Assembly (NCBI GenBank): GCA_016871495.1
Contig: VHDF01000036.1
Coordinates: 1-43,365, forward strand
From: Verrucomicrobiota bacterium
Lineage (GTDB): Bacteria; Verrucomicrobiota; Verrucomicrobiia; Limisphaerales; VHDF01
Reading direction: 5' to 3'
Length of the DNA: 43,365 bases
Position 1 is the first letter of the stretch. Each line of letters opens with the position of its first letter. Positions 28,332 to 35,416 of the stretch are shown here, piece after piece. The notes under the pieces are model-generated. The model was not told the origin of the DNA and made no database searches. It was given only the letters and a program-made list of their open reading frames with translations. The translations under genes and the position numbers were made by a program.

Positions 28332-28355
28332 CCACTCGGAAACACGTGCGAGTGG
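28332..28355. repeat. Hairpin after the nnr gene
   Basis: The arms ccactcg (28332-28338) and cgagtgg (28349-28355) pair perfectly around a 10-nt loop, 20 bp after the stop. No T-run follows, so it is at most a weak or factor-dependent 3' end. Confidence 0.4.
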
Positions 28356-28477
28356 CGCGGGTATGCTGGAATTGACTGGAGGCGTGCTGCGGGGCACGGG
28401 AGTCATCAAGGCCACGGACACCACTTCGCGCCCACCCAGGTGACCCACTGCGCCGTGATCCGTCCCGGCAACCGTCC

Positions 28478-28705
28478 GTGCGCGAAATCGTGAGCTCGCC
28501 CGTGATCCACGCCTCGCCGGAGCACACTGTGGAGGAATGCATGCGCTTGATGACCGCGCACAAGGTTCGACACTTGCCGGTTCTCGCCGGGGACGAAGTG
28601 CTCGGCGTGGTTTCCATCGGCGACCTCGTCAACTGGCTGATTAACGCGCAGGGGAGCGCCATCGACCAGTTGGAGCACTACATCTCGGGCCAATATCCCG
28701 GGTAA
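28478..28705 (+). pseudogene. N-terminally truncated CBS-domain protein
   Basis: This 75-residue frame (GTG start) is the second half of a typical two-CBS protein. It carries [20 protein letters not shown], the [21 protein letters not shown] core, and an end ([15 protein letters not shown]) that matches full-length proteins of about 145 residues. The first CBS domain is missing: the same frame upstream to the stop at 28373 reads as unrelated Arg/Pro-rich sequence, and other frames show no CBS remnant. A single CBS motif rarely folds alone, so it is probably a decayed gene, though a short expressed protein cannot be excluded. Confidence 0.65.
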
Positions 28706-28714
28706 CAGGATCGG

Positions 28715-30028
28715 TCAGATCTCGGCCAGCCGCGCTTCCGAATCGCCAAAACGATCGAGACGAACCTCGAATTTGTCCATGAGCGATAGGAACAGGCTGC
28801 ACATTTTGCGGTTGGGTTTGCCCCGGTAATCGAGAACGCGCCCGGTCTGCAATCTTCCACCCGCTCCTCCCACCATCATGACGGGGAGTTGCGTCGCGTC
28901 GTGGCTTCCGGTGAGCATGCTGGAACACATCATGAGCAGCGTATTGTCCAGAGCGGTTCGCTCCCCTTCCTGGATCGAGTCCAACTTCCGAGCGATGTAG
29001 GCCATCTGTTCCACGAAGAATTGATTGACCTTGAGCCAATCCGCCGTGTCGCTGTGCGAAAGCAAGTGGTGAATCATGTAGTCCACCCCCAGTTTTGGGA
29101 AACGCAGCGAGGAATGGTCGTTGTTGAGTTTCAAGCTGCAGAACCGCGTGGTGTCGGTCTGAAAGGCCAAGACCAGGATATCGCACATCAACCGCATGTG
29201 CTCGTCGATATCCTGGGGAATGCCATCGGGCGGACGCGGGATGTTGGGCTCGGCCGATGCGGGACGCCATCCCTGCAATTTGCGTTCCTTGCCGGCGGTT
29301 TCGATGCGCTGTTCCACCTCACGGACGGAGGCCAGGTATTCGTCGAGTTTGCCCCGATCGGAATAACCCAGTTTGCCGCGCAAGCTGGAAGCTTCGGTCA
29401 AGACCGCGTCCAACACGCTTTTGTCGCCCTGGCTCGATCCCGAGCGGAACAGGCGGTCAAAAGCGAGGGCGGGATACAATTCAAGCGGCGTGGGCGTGGT
29501 CGGCGAGCTCCACGAAATGTGGGAGCTGTAAATCATCGAATAGTTCTTGTGAACCGAGGAATTGGCTTTCTCACAAGCCAGGACGAGGCTGGGAACCTTG
29601 GTTTGATGCCCGATCTTTTGGGCCAATACCTGGTCGAAACTCGTACCCGACTTGATTTCTCCGCCGGAGGCCAGGGGCGCGCCAGAGAGCAGATTCCCCG
29701 TTTGCGAGCTGTGGATGTTTCCCTTGAGCGCTTCCTCGTTGTAGAGGCCGGTGACGAGCAGCGATTTTCTCTTAAACGGCTCGAGCGGTTTCAACACCGC
29801 GCCCAGTTCCATGGTTTCTCCGGAGCCGCGGGCCCACCATTCCTTGGAGTGGAATCCGTTCCCCGCGAAAAGGACCGCCAGCCGCGTGGGCGGCCCGCTG
29901 GCGGCGCGGGATCCTGCCGTCACGTCGCCCCACACCGGCAGCGACTCCATCCACGGCAAGGCCATCGTCACGCCCACCCCACGCAGAAAGGTGCGGCGGG
30001 AAAATCGGTATCCAAGTTGAGGGCTCAT
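28715..30028 (-). CDS. DUF1552 protein with Tat signal
   Basis: A 437-residue protein starting with a Tat-type signal (SRRTFLRGVGVTMALPWME). The body matches DUF1552, a family abundant in Planctomycetes and Verrucomicrobia: LFAGNGFHSKEWW, LEPFKRKSLLVTGLYN, GTSFDQVLAQKIG, SSHISWSSPTTPTPLEL and LNNDHSSLRFPKLG are typical segments. Its function is unknown. It is normally encoded next to a DUF1592/cytochrome-type partner, which is absent here. It is convergent with the truncated CBS gene (9 bp between stops). Confidence 0.85.
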   Translation of the reverse strand: MSPQLGYRFSRRTFLRGVGVTMALPWMESLPVWGDVTAGSRAASGPPTRLAVLFAGNGFHSKEWWARGSGETMELGAVLKPLEPFKRKSLLVTGLYNEEALKGNIHSSQTGNLLSGAPLASGGEIKSGTSFDQVLAQKIGHQTKVPSLVLACEKANSSVHKNYSMIYSSHISWSSPTTPTPLELYPALAFDRLFRSGSSQGDKSVLDAVLTEASSLRGKLGYSDRGKLDEYLASVREVEQRIETAGKERKLQGWRPASAEPNIPRPPDGIPQDIDEHMRLMCDILVLAFQTDTTRFCSLKLNNDHSSLRFPKLGVDYMIHHLLSHSDTADWLKVNQFFVEQMAYIARKLDSIQEGERTALDNTLLMMCSSMLTGSHDATQLPVMMVGGAGGRLQTGRVLDYRGKPNRKMCSLFLSLMDKFEVRLDRFGDSEARLAEI

Positions 30029-30107
30029 GGGGGGACTTTATCGTATCCGCCCGGAAAATGGGAAGCCTTGATTCCCGGTGATACGCGCACCAGCGCCGGG
30101 GCGTTCA

Positions 30108-30203
30108 CGCCGCTTGGGCGGTTCTGGCGTTGCTGCTCCTCGGTCACAGACCGCTGGCGGGTATGCTCCCTCGTCGCGCCGAGCCAGAACCGCCCAAGCG
30201 GCG
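30108..30203. repeat. 96-bp palindrome with perfect 21-bp arms
   Basis: The arms 30108-30128 and 30183-30203 are exact inverted copies (cgccgcttgggcggttctggc and its complement). The 54-nt centre pairs only weakly. It lies between the hydrolase and DUF1552 genes, both on the minus strand. Its sequence differs from the palindromes at 22.5 and 41.4 kb, so it is a different family. Confidence 0.75.
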
Positions 30204-30236
30204 CAACAAATGCCCACCCAATTCATGAACAGCCCA

Positions 30237-31109
30237 CTAGCGAGCGCCTGCTTTCGAACGTTCGATGGCGAAATCGACCAGTTCGCGGGAGCGAAAGTAA
30301 GGTTCGTGGAAGCTGTGCCCCTGCCCGGGCAGGACGATGAGGCGCACCAGTTCACCCACGCCAAGCTGTTGGTAAGCCTCCCGCAGGGCTTCCGAGTTAT
30401 CCCGCAGAGGTACCACCTTGTCATCGTCGCCATGAATCAGAGCAAAAGGGATGCGGGCGCGCGCCAGCACTCCAGCCCGGGCGATGGGATTGAACTCCGC
30501 CACCCGACGCGTGAGTTCGGCTGGAGTGAAGCCGTAGGCGGGTGCGGCATTCGTGACGCCCGGATAAGTGCGGAAATCGTAAACCGGATAGATCCCGATG
30601 ATGCCCGCCACACGGTCGGGCCGATGCAACGCCCAGCTGCTCACCCAAAGTCCTCCGCGGCTTCGCCCGAAGAGGCAAGACTTGCGTGCAAATCCACGCC
30701 GGAGAGTGAGTTCATCGTAAAGCGCGTCGAAGGCGCGATGGCTGGCGGGACTTCCGTAGGCCTCGCCCACGTCCACGCCGGCCACGGCGACCCCGGCGGC
30801 CAGGAATTGTTCGTGCATCCAACGTTCCGCTTCGTCGGGATAAGCCGGTAATGTCGGGGCGTAAAAAATCCAAGGCTGCGGGCTGCGCCGCTGGGACTCC
30901 GGGGGAAGGAAAAGAAAGGCGGGTCGTCCGTCGATCGTCAAATCCACCCGGGGCAGTTCCAATCGCGGCGGAGGCAGCTTGCGCGCGGGAGGCGGGGCGG
31001 ATGTCGCGGTCCCCGGCGTTGCTTCGGCGAAGGTCATGTTCCCAGCCCGGCCTGACAGGATCAATGATGCGGCCAAAGGAAAGGAATAGAAGCAGGCTGG
31101 GAATTTCAT
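30237..31109 (-). CDS. Secreted alpha/beta hydrolase
   Basis: A 290-residue protein with an N-terminal signal-like region (MKFPACFYSFPLAASLILSG) and a proline-rich linker. It has an alpha/beta hydrolase fold with nucleophile Ser150 in LFGRSRGGLW, an acid in the HGDDDKVVP stretch (228-230) and His265 in LPGQGHSFHE. This is the arrangement of prolyl-oligopeptidase or dienelactone-hydrolase-like esterases. The substrate is not apparent. I take ATG 31109 as start; the open frame extends to 31214 but without family-like sequence. It is divergent from the small secreted protein gene. Confidence 0.8.
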   Translation of the reverse strand: MKFPACFYSFPLAASLILSGRAGNMTFAEATPGTATSAPPPARKLPPPRLELPRVDLTIDGRPAFLFLPPESQRRSPQPWIFYAPTLPAYPDEAERWMHEQFLAAGVAVAGVDVGEAYGSPASHRAFDALYDELTLRRGFARKSCLFGRSRGGLWVSSWALHRPDRVAGIIGIYPVYDFRTYPGVTNAAPAYGFTPAELTRRVAEFNPIARAGVLARARIPFALIHGDDDKVVPLRDNSEALREAYQQLGVGELVRLIVLPGQGHSFHEPYFRSRELVDFAIERSKAGAR

Positions 31110-31212
31110 GCCGCCATTGAAGCCCGGGCGATCGCGGCGGCCAATCCCAAATGAACGCTTCGGACTTTGCTTTTCGTGGGCTCGATTCCTAAGCTCCCGC
31201 TCCGTGGTGATC

Positions 31213-31599
31213 ATGCATTTTCCACAGTCCAGGCAGATTCAAACTCACTCCGGGAAGACCGCCACGCGATCCTGGCGAGTTCGCAGCGCGTCACTCCGTG
31301 CGGCGGCAGCTCTCAGCCTTGCGGTGCTGGGTCTCGCCCTGGGGTCGGATGAGGTTCCGCGCATCGACAAGATTGAGCGGTTGGGTCCGGACGCGGTGAC
31401 CATTCACTTCGACACCCTCCCGGACTTGAATTACGCCCTGCAGTATTCGGATGACGCACTGCGATTCCGCCCCGATCGGTCGGAGGCGACATGGTTCAGT
31501 TTGTTCGAGCTGCCGGCCTTTCCATTTCGAAACCATTTCGTGATCGTGGATCAAGTGGCCTCGCCAGCCCGGGTCTATCGCTTGAGCACCACTCGATGA
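31213..31599 (+). CDS. Small secreted protein of unknown function
   Basis: A 128-residue protein. After a basic N-terminus a hydrophobic stretch (LRAAAALSLAVLGLALGS, about residues 34-51) looks like a signal sequence or anchor. The rest is a compact beta-rich domain with VTIHFDTLPDLNYALQYSDD and a closing FVIVDQVASPARVYRLST. That resembles the C-terminal beta-sandwich modules in Verrucomicrobia secreted proteins, where a phrase such as YxLQxSxDL...FYRL recurs. No enzyme motif is seen. Frames from 31108 or 31167 would be longer, but ATG 31213 is the best placed before the signal. Confidence 0.6.
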   Translation: MHFPQSRQIQTHSGKTATRSWRVRSASLRAAAALSLAVLGLALGSDEVPRIDKIERLGPDAVTIHFDTLPDLNYALQYSDDALRFRPDRSEATWFSLFELPAFPFRNHFVIVDQVASPARVYRLSTTR

Positions 31600-31657
31600 A
31601 TTTCGGAAGTTCGAGACGGGCGGGGCGGGGGTTTCGATCCGCGCTTCGCGGCTCGGT

Positions 31658-32815
31658 TCATTTTTGAGATGAGGTGCGGACCGGATAGAGACCGGGGCAG
31701 CATCCGAATTTCTCGTGAAAGGCCTGGCTGAAATGGCTGAGGCTTGAGTAGCCGACTTCCATCGCCGCTTCGGTGACATTGTGTTCCCCTTGGCGCAACA
31801 GTTCCGCCGCCTTCTCCAAACGCAAATCGCGCAGATACTGCGAGATGGTCTGGCCGGTTTGCGCCGAGAATATCCGGCTCAGGTAAAAGTGGCTGCATCC
31901 GATTTTGCGCCCGAGTTCCTCCAGGGGCGGCGGTTCCACGAGGTTCTGTTTGAGCAAAAAAGCGACGAGTTCCACGCGTTCCTGGGCCAGTCGTTGCTGG
32001 CGGGTGCAAAAGAATTCTTCTCCCTCCGGGGGTTGAACCAGAAAGGTGACCGCCAATTCGATCGCCTTGCATTGATACCAGATCGGATGGACCGAGGCGG
32101 ACACGGGCGGATGCCGCAGGGATTCGACCATCAGGCGGGCGGGTTGCGCCAGCCGGGTCACTGCCACGCAAGGTTCGCCGGCGGGCCGGTCCTCCATCAG
32201 ATCTCTCGCGATGGGGTGAAGGGAGGCGCTTAATCCTGGCAGGGATTGGTTGAGGAAGGGTCTCGAGTATTCAATGGTGAGAAACTGATGGTGCTGGCCT
32301 CCCAGCCGCGTGGCTCTCGATTTCTGCCCCGCCGTGCGATAGAATCCGGCGGATGGAGGATCGAACCGGCACTCTCCGCCGGAGGTGAAAACGACCCCTG
32401 TGCCAGAGAAGTTCAGGCAAAGTTCCAGCGAACCGGGATGGAAGGTCGCCGCCCAATCGAAATCGGATTTCGGGGTGAAATCGTGCCATTCGAAGCTGAA
32501 TCCGGTGCCATGGAAACTGCCGTAAATCGGCTGCCAGCCGGGTCCGGCCGATCTCCAGGCTTCGACCTCCGAGAAAGGGGACTGGGAGGCGTCCGACTTG
32601 CGAGCGTCGCGCGCCTTGCCGGTCGTGCTTGATTTGGAACCCGCCGCTTTCAGTTCAATACACCCCGAGTACGTTGTTGAGATGAAGTCTCCCGGGGGAT
32701 GGACTCGTTGGCAAGCGCGGCAATTTTCATTTTTGGCCGCAAGCATCCGCAAGAACCGGCTCAAGCTGCGACCCTGAACGTCCGGTGGTATGGAAGGCTG
32801 CTGGGGGGGCGCCAT
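31658..32815 (-). CDS. AraC-family transcriptional regulator
   Basis: A 385-residue regulator. The C-terminal about 100 residues form the double helix-turn-helix AraC domain: LEELGRKIGCSHFYLSRIFS for the first HTH, then TISQYLRDLRLEKAAELL and VTEAAMEVGYSSLSHFSQAF, with the GYSSLSHFSQAFHEKFG signature. The N-terminal part (about 80-250) is a sensory domain with Trp- and Phe-rich beta segments and no clear match. The N-terminus is uncertain: ATG 32815 gives a Cys-containing leader (ENCRACQRVHPPGD). It lies 41 bp downstream of the glycosyltransferase gene on the same strand and may regulate that operon. Confidence 0.85.
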   Translation of the reverse strand: MAPPQQPSIPPDVQGRSLSRFLRMLAAKNENCRACQRVHPPGDFISTTYSGCIELKAAGSKSSTTGKARDARKSDASQSPFSEVEAWRSAGPGWQPIYGSFHGTGFSFEWHDFTPKSDFDWAATFHPGSLELCLNFSGTGVVFTSGGECRFDPPSAGFYRTAGQKSRATRLGGQHHQFLTIEYSRPFLNQSLPGLSASLHPIARDLMEDRPAGEPCVAVTRLAQPARLMVESLRHPPVSASVHPIWYQCKAIELAVTFLVQPPEGEEFFCTRQQRLAQERVELVAFLLKQNLVEPPPLEELGRKIGCSHFYLSRIFSAQTGQTISQYLRDLRLEKAAELLRQGEHNVTEAAMEVGYSSLSHFSQAFHEKFGCCPGLYPVRTSSQK

Positions 32816-32856
32816 CCCCGGCACCCGTCCGCTCCGCCACTTCGCGCAATGCACCC

Positions 32857-33999
32857 TCAACGTCCGAGAGGCCCGTCGAGATAGCGGTGATAAATGCGCC
32901 CCAAACGATCCAACATGACCTCCACAGTGTGCTCGCGCATCACCATCTGCTGACCCTTCGCGCTGAAGGTGCGTGTTTCTTCGGGACGATCGAAGGTGGC
33001 TTGCAACATCTCGGCCAAGGCCGTCGCGTTTCCCGGAGGACAAAGCCGGCCCGTTTCGTTTTCTCGAATGATCGAGGGAAGGCCGCCGACCCGGCTCGCC
33101 ACCACCGGTGTTCCCACCGCCAGCGCTTGCAACCCGACTTGGGGAATCGCCTCGTGTAAGGACGGGATCGCGAGCACATCCAACCCTCTCAAGATCTCCG
33201 GCACATCGTCCCGGGTGCCCAGAAATCGAATCCGGTCTCTCAATCTCAACTCCCGCGCCCGGGCCTCGACGGCTGGCTGGTTCGGGCCTTCCCCAACCAC
33301 CACGCAGTTCATCGCCCGTCCCTTGTCCGCCAGTTGCTTCAAAGCGTCGAAGAGAAAGGTGTGACCTTTGGCCCGGCGGATGATTCCAATGATGCCCACG
33401 GTGGGGCCGCGTTCGGAAGTGGGGAAATCGAAGCTGGCTTTGGGTCCTGTCGCGGAAAATCGAGCCAAATCCACGCCGGTCGGCAAGGCATCCACGCGAT
33501 CCGGCGGGAGGTGGAAAAGCCGCCGGAAATCGTCGGCGACTTTGGGGCTCGTGGTGATGAGATGATCGGCCAAGGTGCGATAAACATACTGACTGAGCCA
33601 GGGATTTCGCACGGGCACGTCAAAGTGACGGGAACGAATGACGAGGGGCGTGCGCGCCCATCGCGCGGCTAATCCCACGATCCAGCCGTCACGGGAACTG
33701 TGCGTATTGACGATGTCGGCTTGGAAACGCGTCAAAAACCGCGCGGCGCGAAGCACGTCAAACGGGAAAATCCACTTCCTCTCGGACAGCCGCTCACGCG
33801 TCATGGCGTCCTGAGCTGCTTCGCTGAAGATCCGGGCTTGCTCCGGGGCGAGGATACCCACGTGATGGCCGCGCTTCCGGAATCCGGCCAACTCCGCCCA
33901 AATGCGCCTTTCCTCTCCACCCCAGCCCAGCGAGGCTTCCGAGTGGATGATTCGCCAAGGTCTCGTGCAGGCAGGGGCGGGTGTGTCACGCAGGCCCAT
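32857..33999 (-). CDS. Family 4 glycosyltransferase (GT-B)
   Basis: A 380-residue enzyme from ATG 33999. The N-terminal domain opens with WRIIHSEASLGWGGEERR, including the glycine-rich acceptor loop. The C-terminal domain has GIIGIIRRAKGHTFLFDAL and then SLHEAIPQVGLQALAVGTPV, the nucleotide-sugar site. The usual second Glu of the E-x7-E motif is Gln here. It would transfer a sugar to a lipid or glycan acceptor at the inner face of the membrane. It ends the pigment-type operon. TTG 34044 would add 15 residues overlapping the small ORF. Confidence 0.88.
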   Translation of the reverse strand: MGLRDTPAPACTRPWRIIHSEASLGWGGEERRIWAELAGFRKRGHHVGILAPEQARIFSEAAQDAMTRERLSERKWIFPFDVLRAARFLTRFQADIVNTHSSRDGWIVGLAARWARTPLVIRSRHFDVPVRNPWLSQYVYRTLADHLITTSPKVADDFRRLFHLPPDRVDALPTGVDLARFSATGPKASFDFPTSERGPTVGIIGIIRRAKGHTFLFDALKQLADKGRAMNCVVVGEGPNQPAVEARARELRLRDRIRFLGTRDDVPEILRGLDVLAIPSLHEAIPQVGLQALAVGTPVVASRVGGLPSIIRENETGRLCPPGNATALAEMLQATFDRPEETRTFSAKGQQMVMREHTVEVMLDRLGRIYHRYLDGPLGR

Positions 34000-34126
34000 A
34001 GCAATGCGCCCGCCATGCTCCCAGGGGCGCGGGGCCGGTGACAATGACTTTGATGCGCGCGACGGGCTCGGAACTGAAACGGGTGAGCCTCGTCAAAGCG
34101 GCGAAGAACTTCCCCATCCACCTCAT
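33986..34126 (-). CDS. Possible 46-residue overlapping ORF
   Basis: A small frame starts at ATG 34126 inside the stop of the hotdog-protein gene (ATGA overlap) and ends at 33986, inside the first codons of the glycosyltransferase gene. The peptide begins MRWMGKFFAALTRLTRF, a basic amphipathic helix, then VARIKVIVTGPAPLG. No family is recognised. The coupling on both sides fits the style of this operon, but chance cannot be excluded at this length. Confidence 0.3.
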   Translation of the reverse strand: MRWMGKFFAALTRLTRFSSEPVARIKVIVTGPAPLGAWRAHCYGPA

Positions 34127-34569
34127 GGCGTCGAGCCGATCTCTTCACCCCCAAGAACCAACTCGGCCTCCATCACGGCGAGTTCCCCCACGCAGATGCG
34201 GATGGAGGCTTGCACCAAAGATCCCATGCGAACACGCACAACCGCGTGAATGTGGAGCAAATCTCCGGGCCGAGCAGGGGCTAAAAACTTGGCGGCACGG
34301 ATCGAGGCCAGCTTCAGATTGGGAATCCGAGCCTGCTGAGGATCATGCTGCGCCACCACGCCTGCCACTTGCGCGCCGCATTCCACGAGCAGCACGCCGG
34401 GCATGAGCGGACGGTTCGGAAAATACCCCGCCAGATAGGGAGCCGTCTCAGGAATCCGGTAAGCACCAACCCCCGAGTGGCCCGGAACCCATTCGAGCAA
34501 TCGATCCACAAATCGGAATTCAGGACCGTGAGGAAGCGCGTCCAGTGCAGATTCGAGGGGCGATCTCAT
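34123..34569 (-). CDS. FabZ-like hotdog protein lacking the catalytic His
   Basis: A 148-residue 3-hydroxyacyl-ACP dehydratase-like hotdog fold. The FabZ active-site segment is present as GYFPNRPLMPGVLLVECGAQ, but the catalytic His of GHFP is Tyr49 (codon TAT). The Glu at position 63, 14 residues on as in E. coli FabZ (54 and 68), is kept. Dehydratases of this type are part of aryl-polyene and xanthomonadin loci. With the His missing it may not dehydrate, and could instead bind acyl chains or have altered chemistry. Both ends overlap neighbours by 4 bp. Confidence 0.82.
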   Translation of the reverse strand: MRSPLESALDALPHGPEFRFVDRLLEWVPGHSGVGAYRIPETAPYLAGYFPNRPLMPGVLLVECGAQVAGVVAQHDPQQARIPNLKLASIRAAKFLAPARPGDLLHIHAVVRVRMGSLVQASIRICVGELAVMEAELVLGGEEIGSTP

Positions 34570-35309
34570 GGGACGGAGGTCGCGGCGCCGGCGGCCCGAA
34601 TGGCATAACCTTCCAGGGAGGGAAACTCCAGCACGGACGGCGGCAAGCCCGTGTTGACGGTTTGCCTTTGGAATCTGTTTTCCATGGTGGAGCCGTCGGA
34701 CAAGCGCAGGAGGGTCAACAAAAGGGTGGGTGGATCACCCGCCAAGCCCAAGCGCAGTTCCGGCAGGAATCGGCGCGCGCTGGCGGCCCGGGGCGCCAGC
34801 AACAGTAGGCTGAGTTCGTTGGATCGCGTCATGGAAATCGGGCGGAATCGCTTTTCCAAGTCCGCTTTGGACTGCGGGAAGCCCGCTTCAAACAAGGCGG
34901 ACAATTGCGCCCACGCCGATCCACCGCCGGCACCAAGGCCATATCGCTCGGCGCGTTTCAGTTTGGGATAGATGATCCAGACCGTGTTGGACGACCGCAG
35001 GGCAATGGTCTTCGCCGGTTCTCCCAGTTCCCATCTGAAAAAGTCAGGCGCCTGGTACCATACCCGCCCCGTCGTCTCCAAGGGCACGCTCACGGTTGCC
35101 AATGTTCGGACCTGCACGAACTCCGCCTGCCATGTGCGGATCTGAGACTGCGCCTGCCACCACTCTTCCCAACGCACCTTCTCCGCCGCCTCGACGGCAG
35201 CAGCCGCGAAGGTCGAAGGCGCGAGCCATGCGGTCAAGACGACCACGATGCATTGCCGATAGAATCCTCTCGCGAGGGGGCCGAGGATCGGGAACCCGCG
35301 GCCGAGCAT
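34566..35309 (-). CDS. LolA-like outer-membrane lipoprotein carrier
   Basis: A 247-residue periplasmic protein: signal peptide ending near residue 33 (VVLTAWLAPSTFAAA), then a LolA-type half-barrel with QIRTWQAEFVQVRTL, GRVWYQAPDFFRWEL and VWIIYPKLKRAERY. LolA-like proteins of this divergent kind accompany MMPL exporters in aryl-polyene-type operons, where they are thought to carry the lipid product across the periplasm. I take ATG 35309, leaving 107 bp to the exporter gene; the frame extends to 35495 without a signal peptide at its start. The stop overlaps the hotdog gene (ATGA). Confidence 0.82.
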   Translation of the reverse strand: MLGRGFPILGPLARGFYRQCIVVVLTAWLAPSTFAAAAVEAAEKVRWEEWWQAQSQIRTWQAEFVQVRTLATVSVPLETTGRVWYQAPDFFRWELGEPAKTIALRSSNTVWIIYPKLKRAERYGLGAGGGSAWAQLSALFEAGFPQSKADLEKRFRPISMTRSNELSLLLLAPRAASARRFLPELRLGLAGDPPTLLLTLLRLSDGSTMENRFQRQTVNTGLPPSVLEFPSLEGYAIRAAGAATSVP

Positions 35310-35416
35310 GGAGGTGGGCGAGGCACTGGGTTGGCGAACCCGCCCCACGCCCCACCATGGAGACCGCCTGTCTGCAGAAGGCGCCACGGGTGATGTTGTG
35401 GCTTGCACGTGACGCC

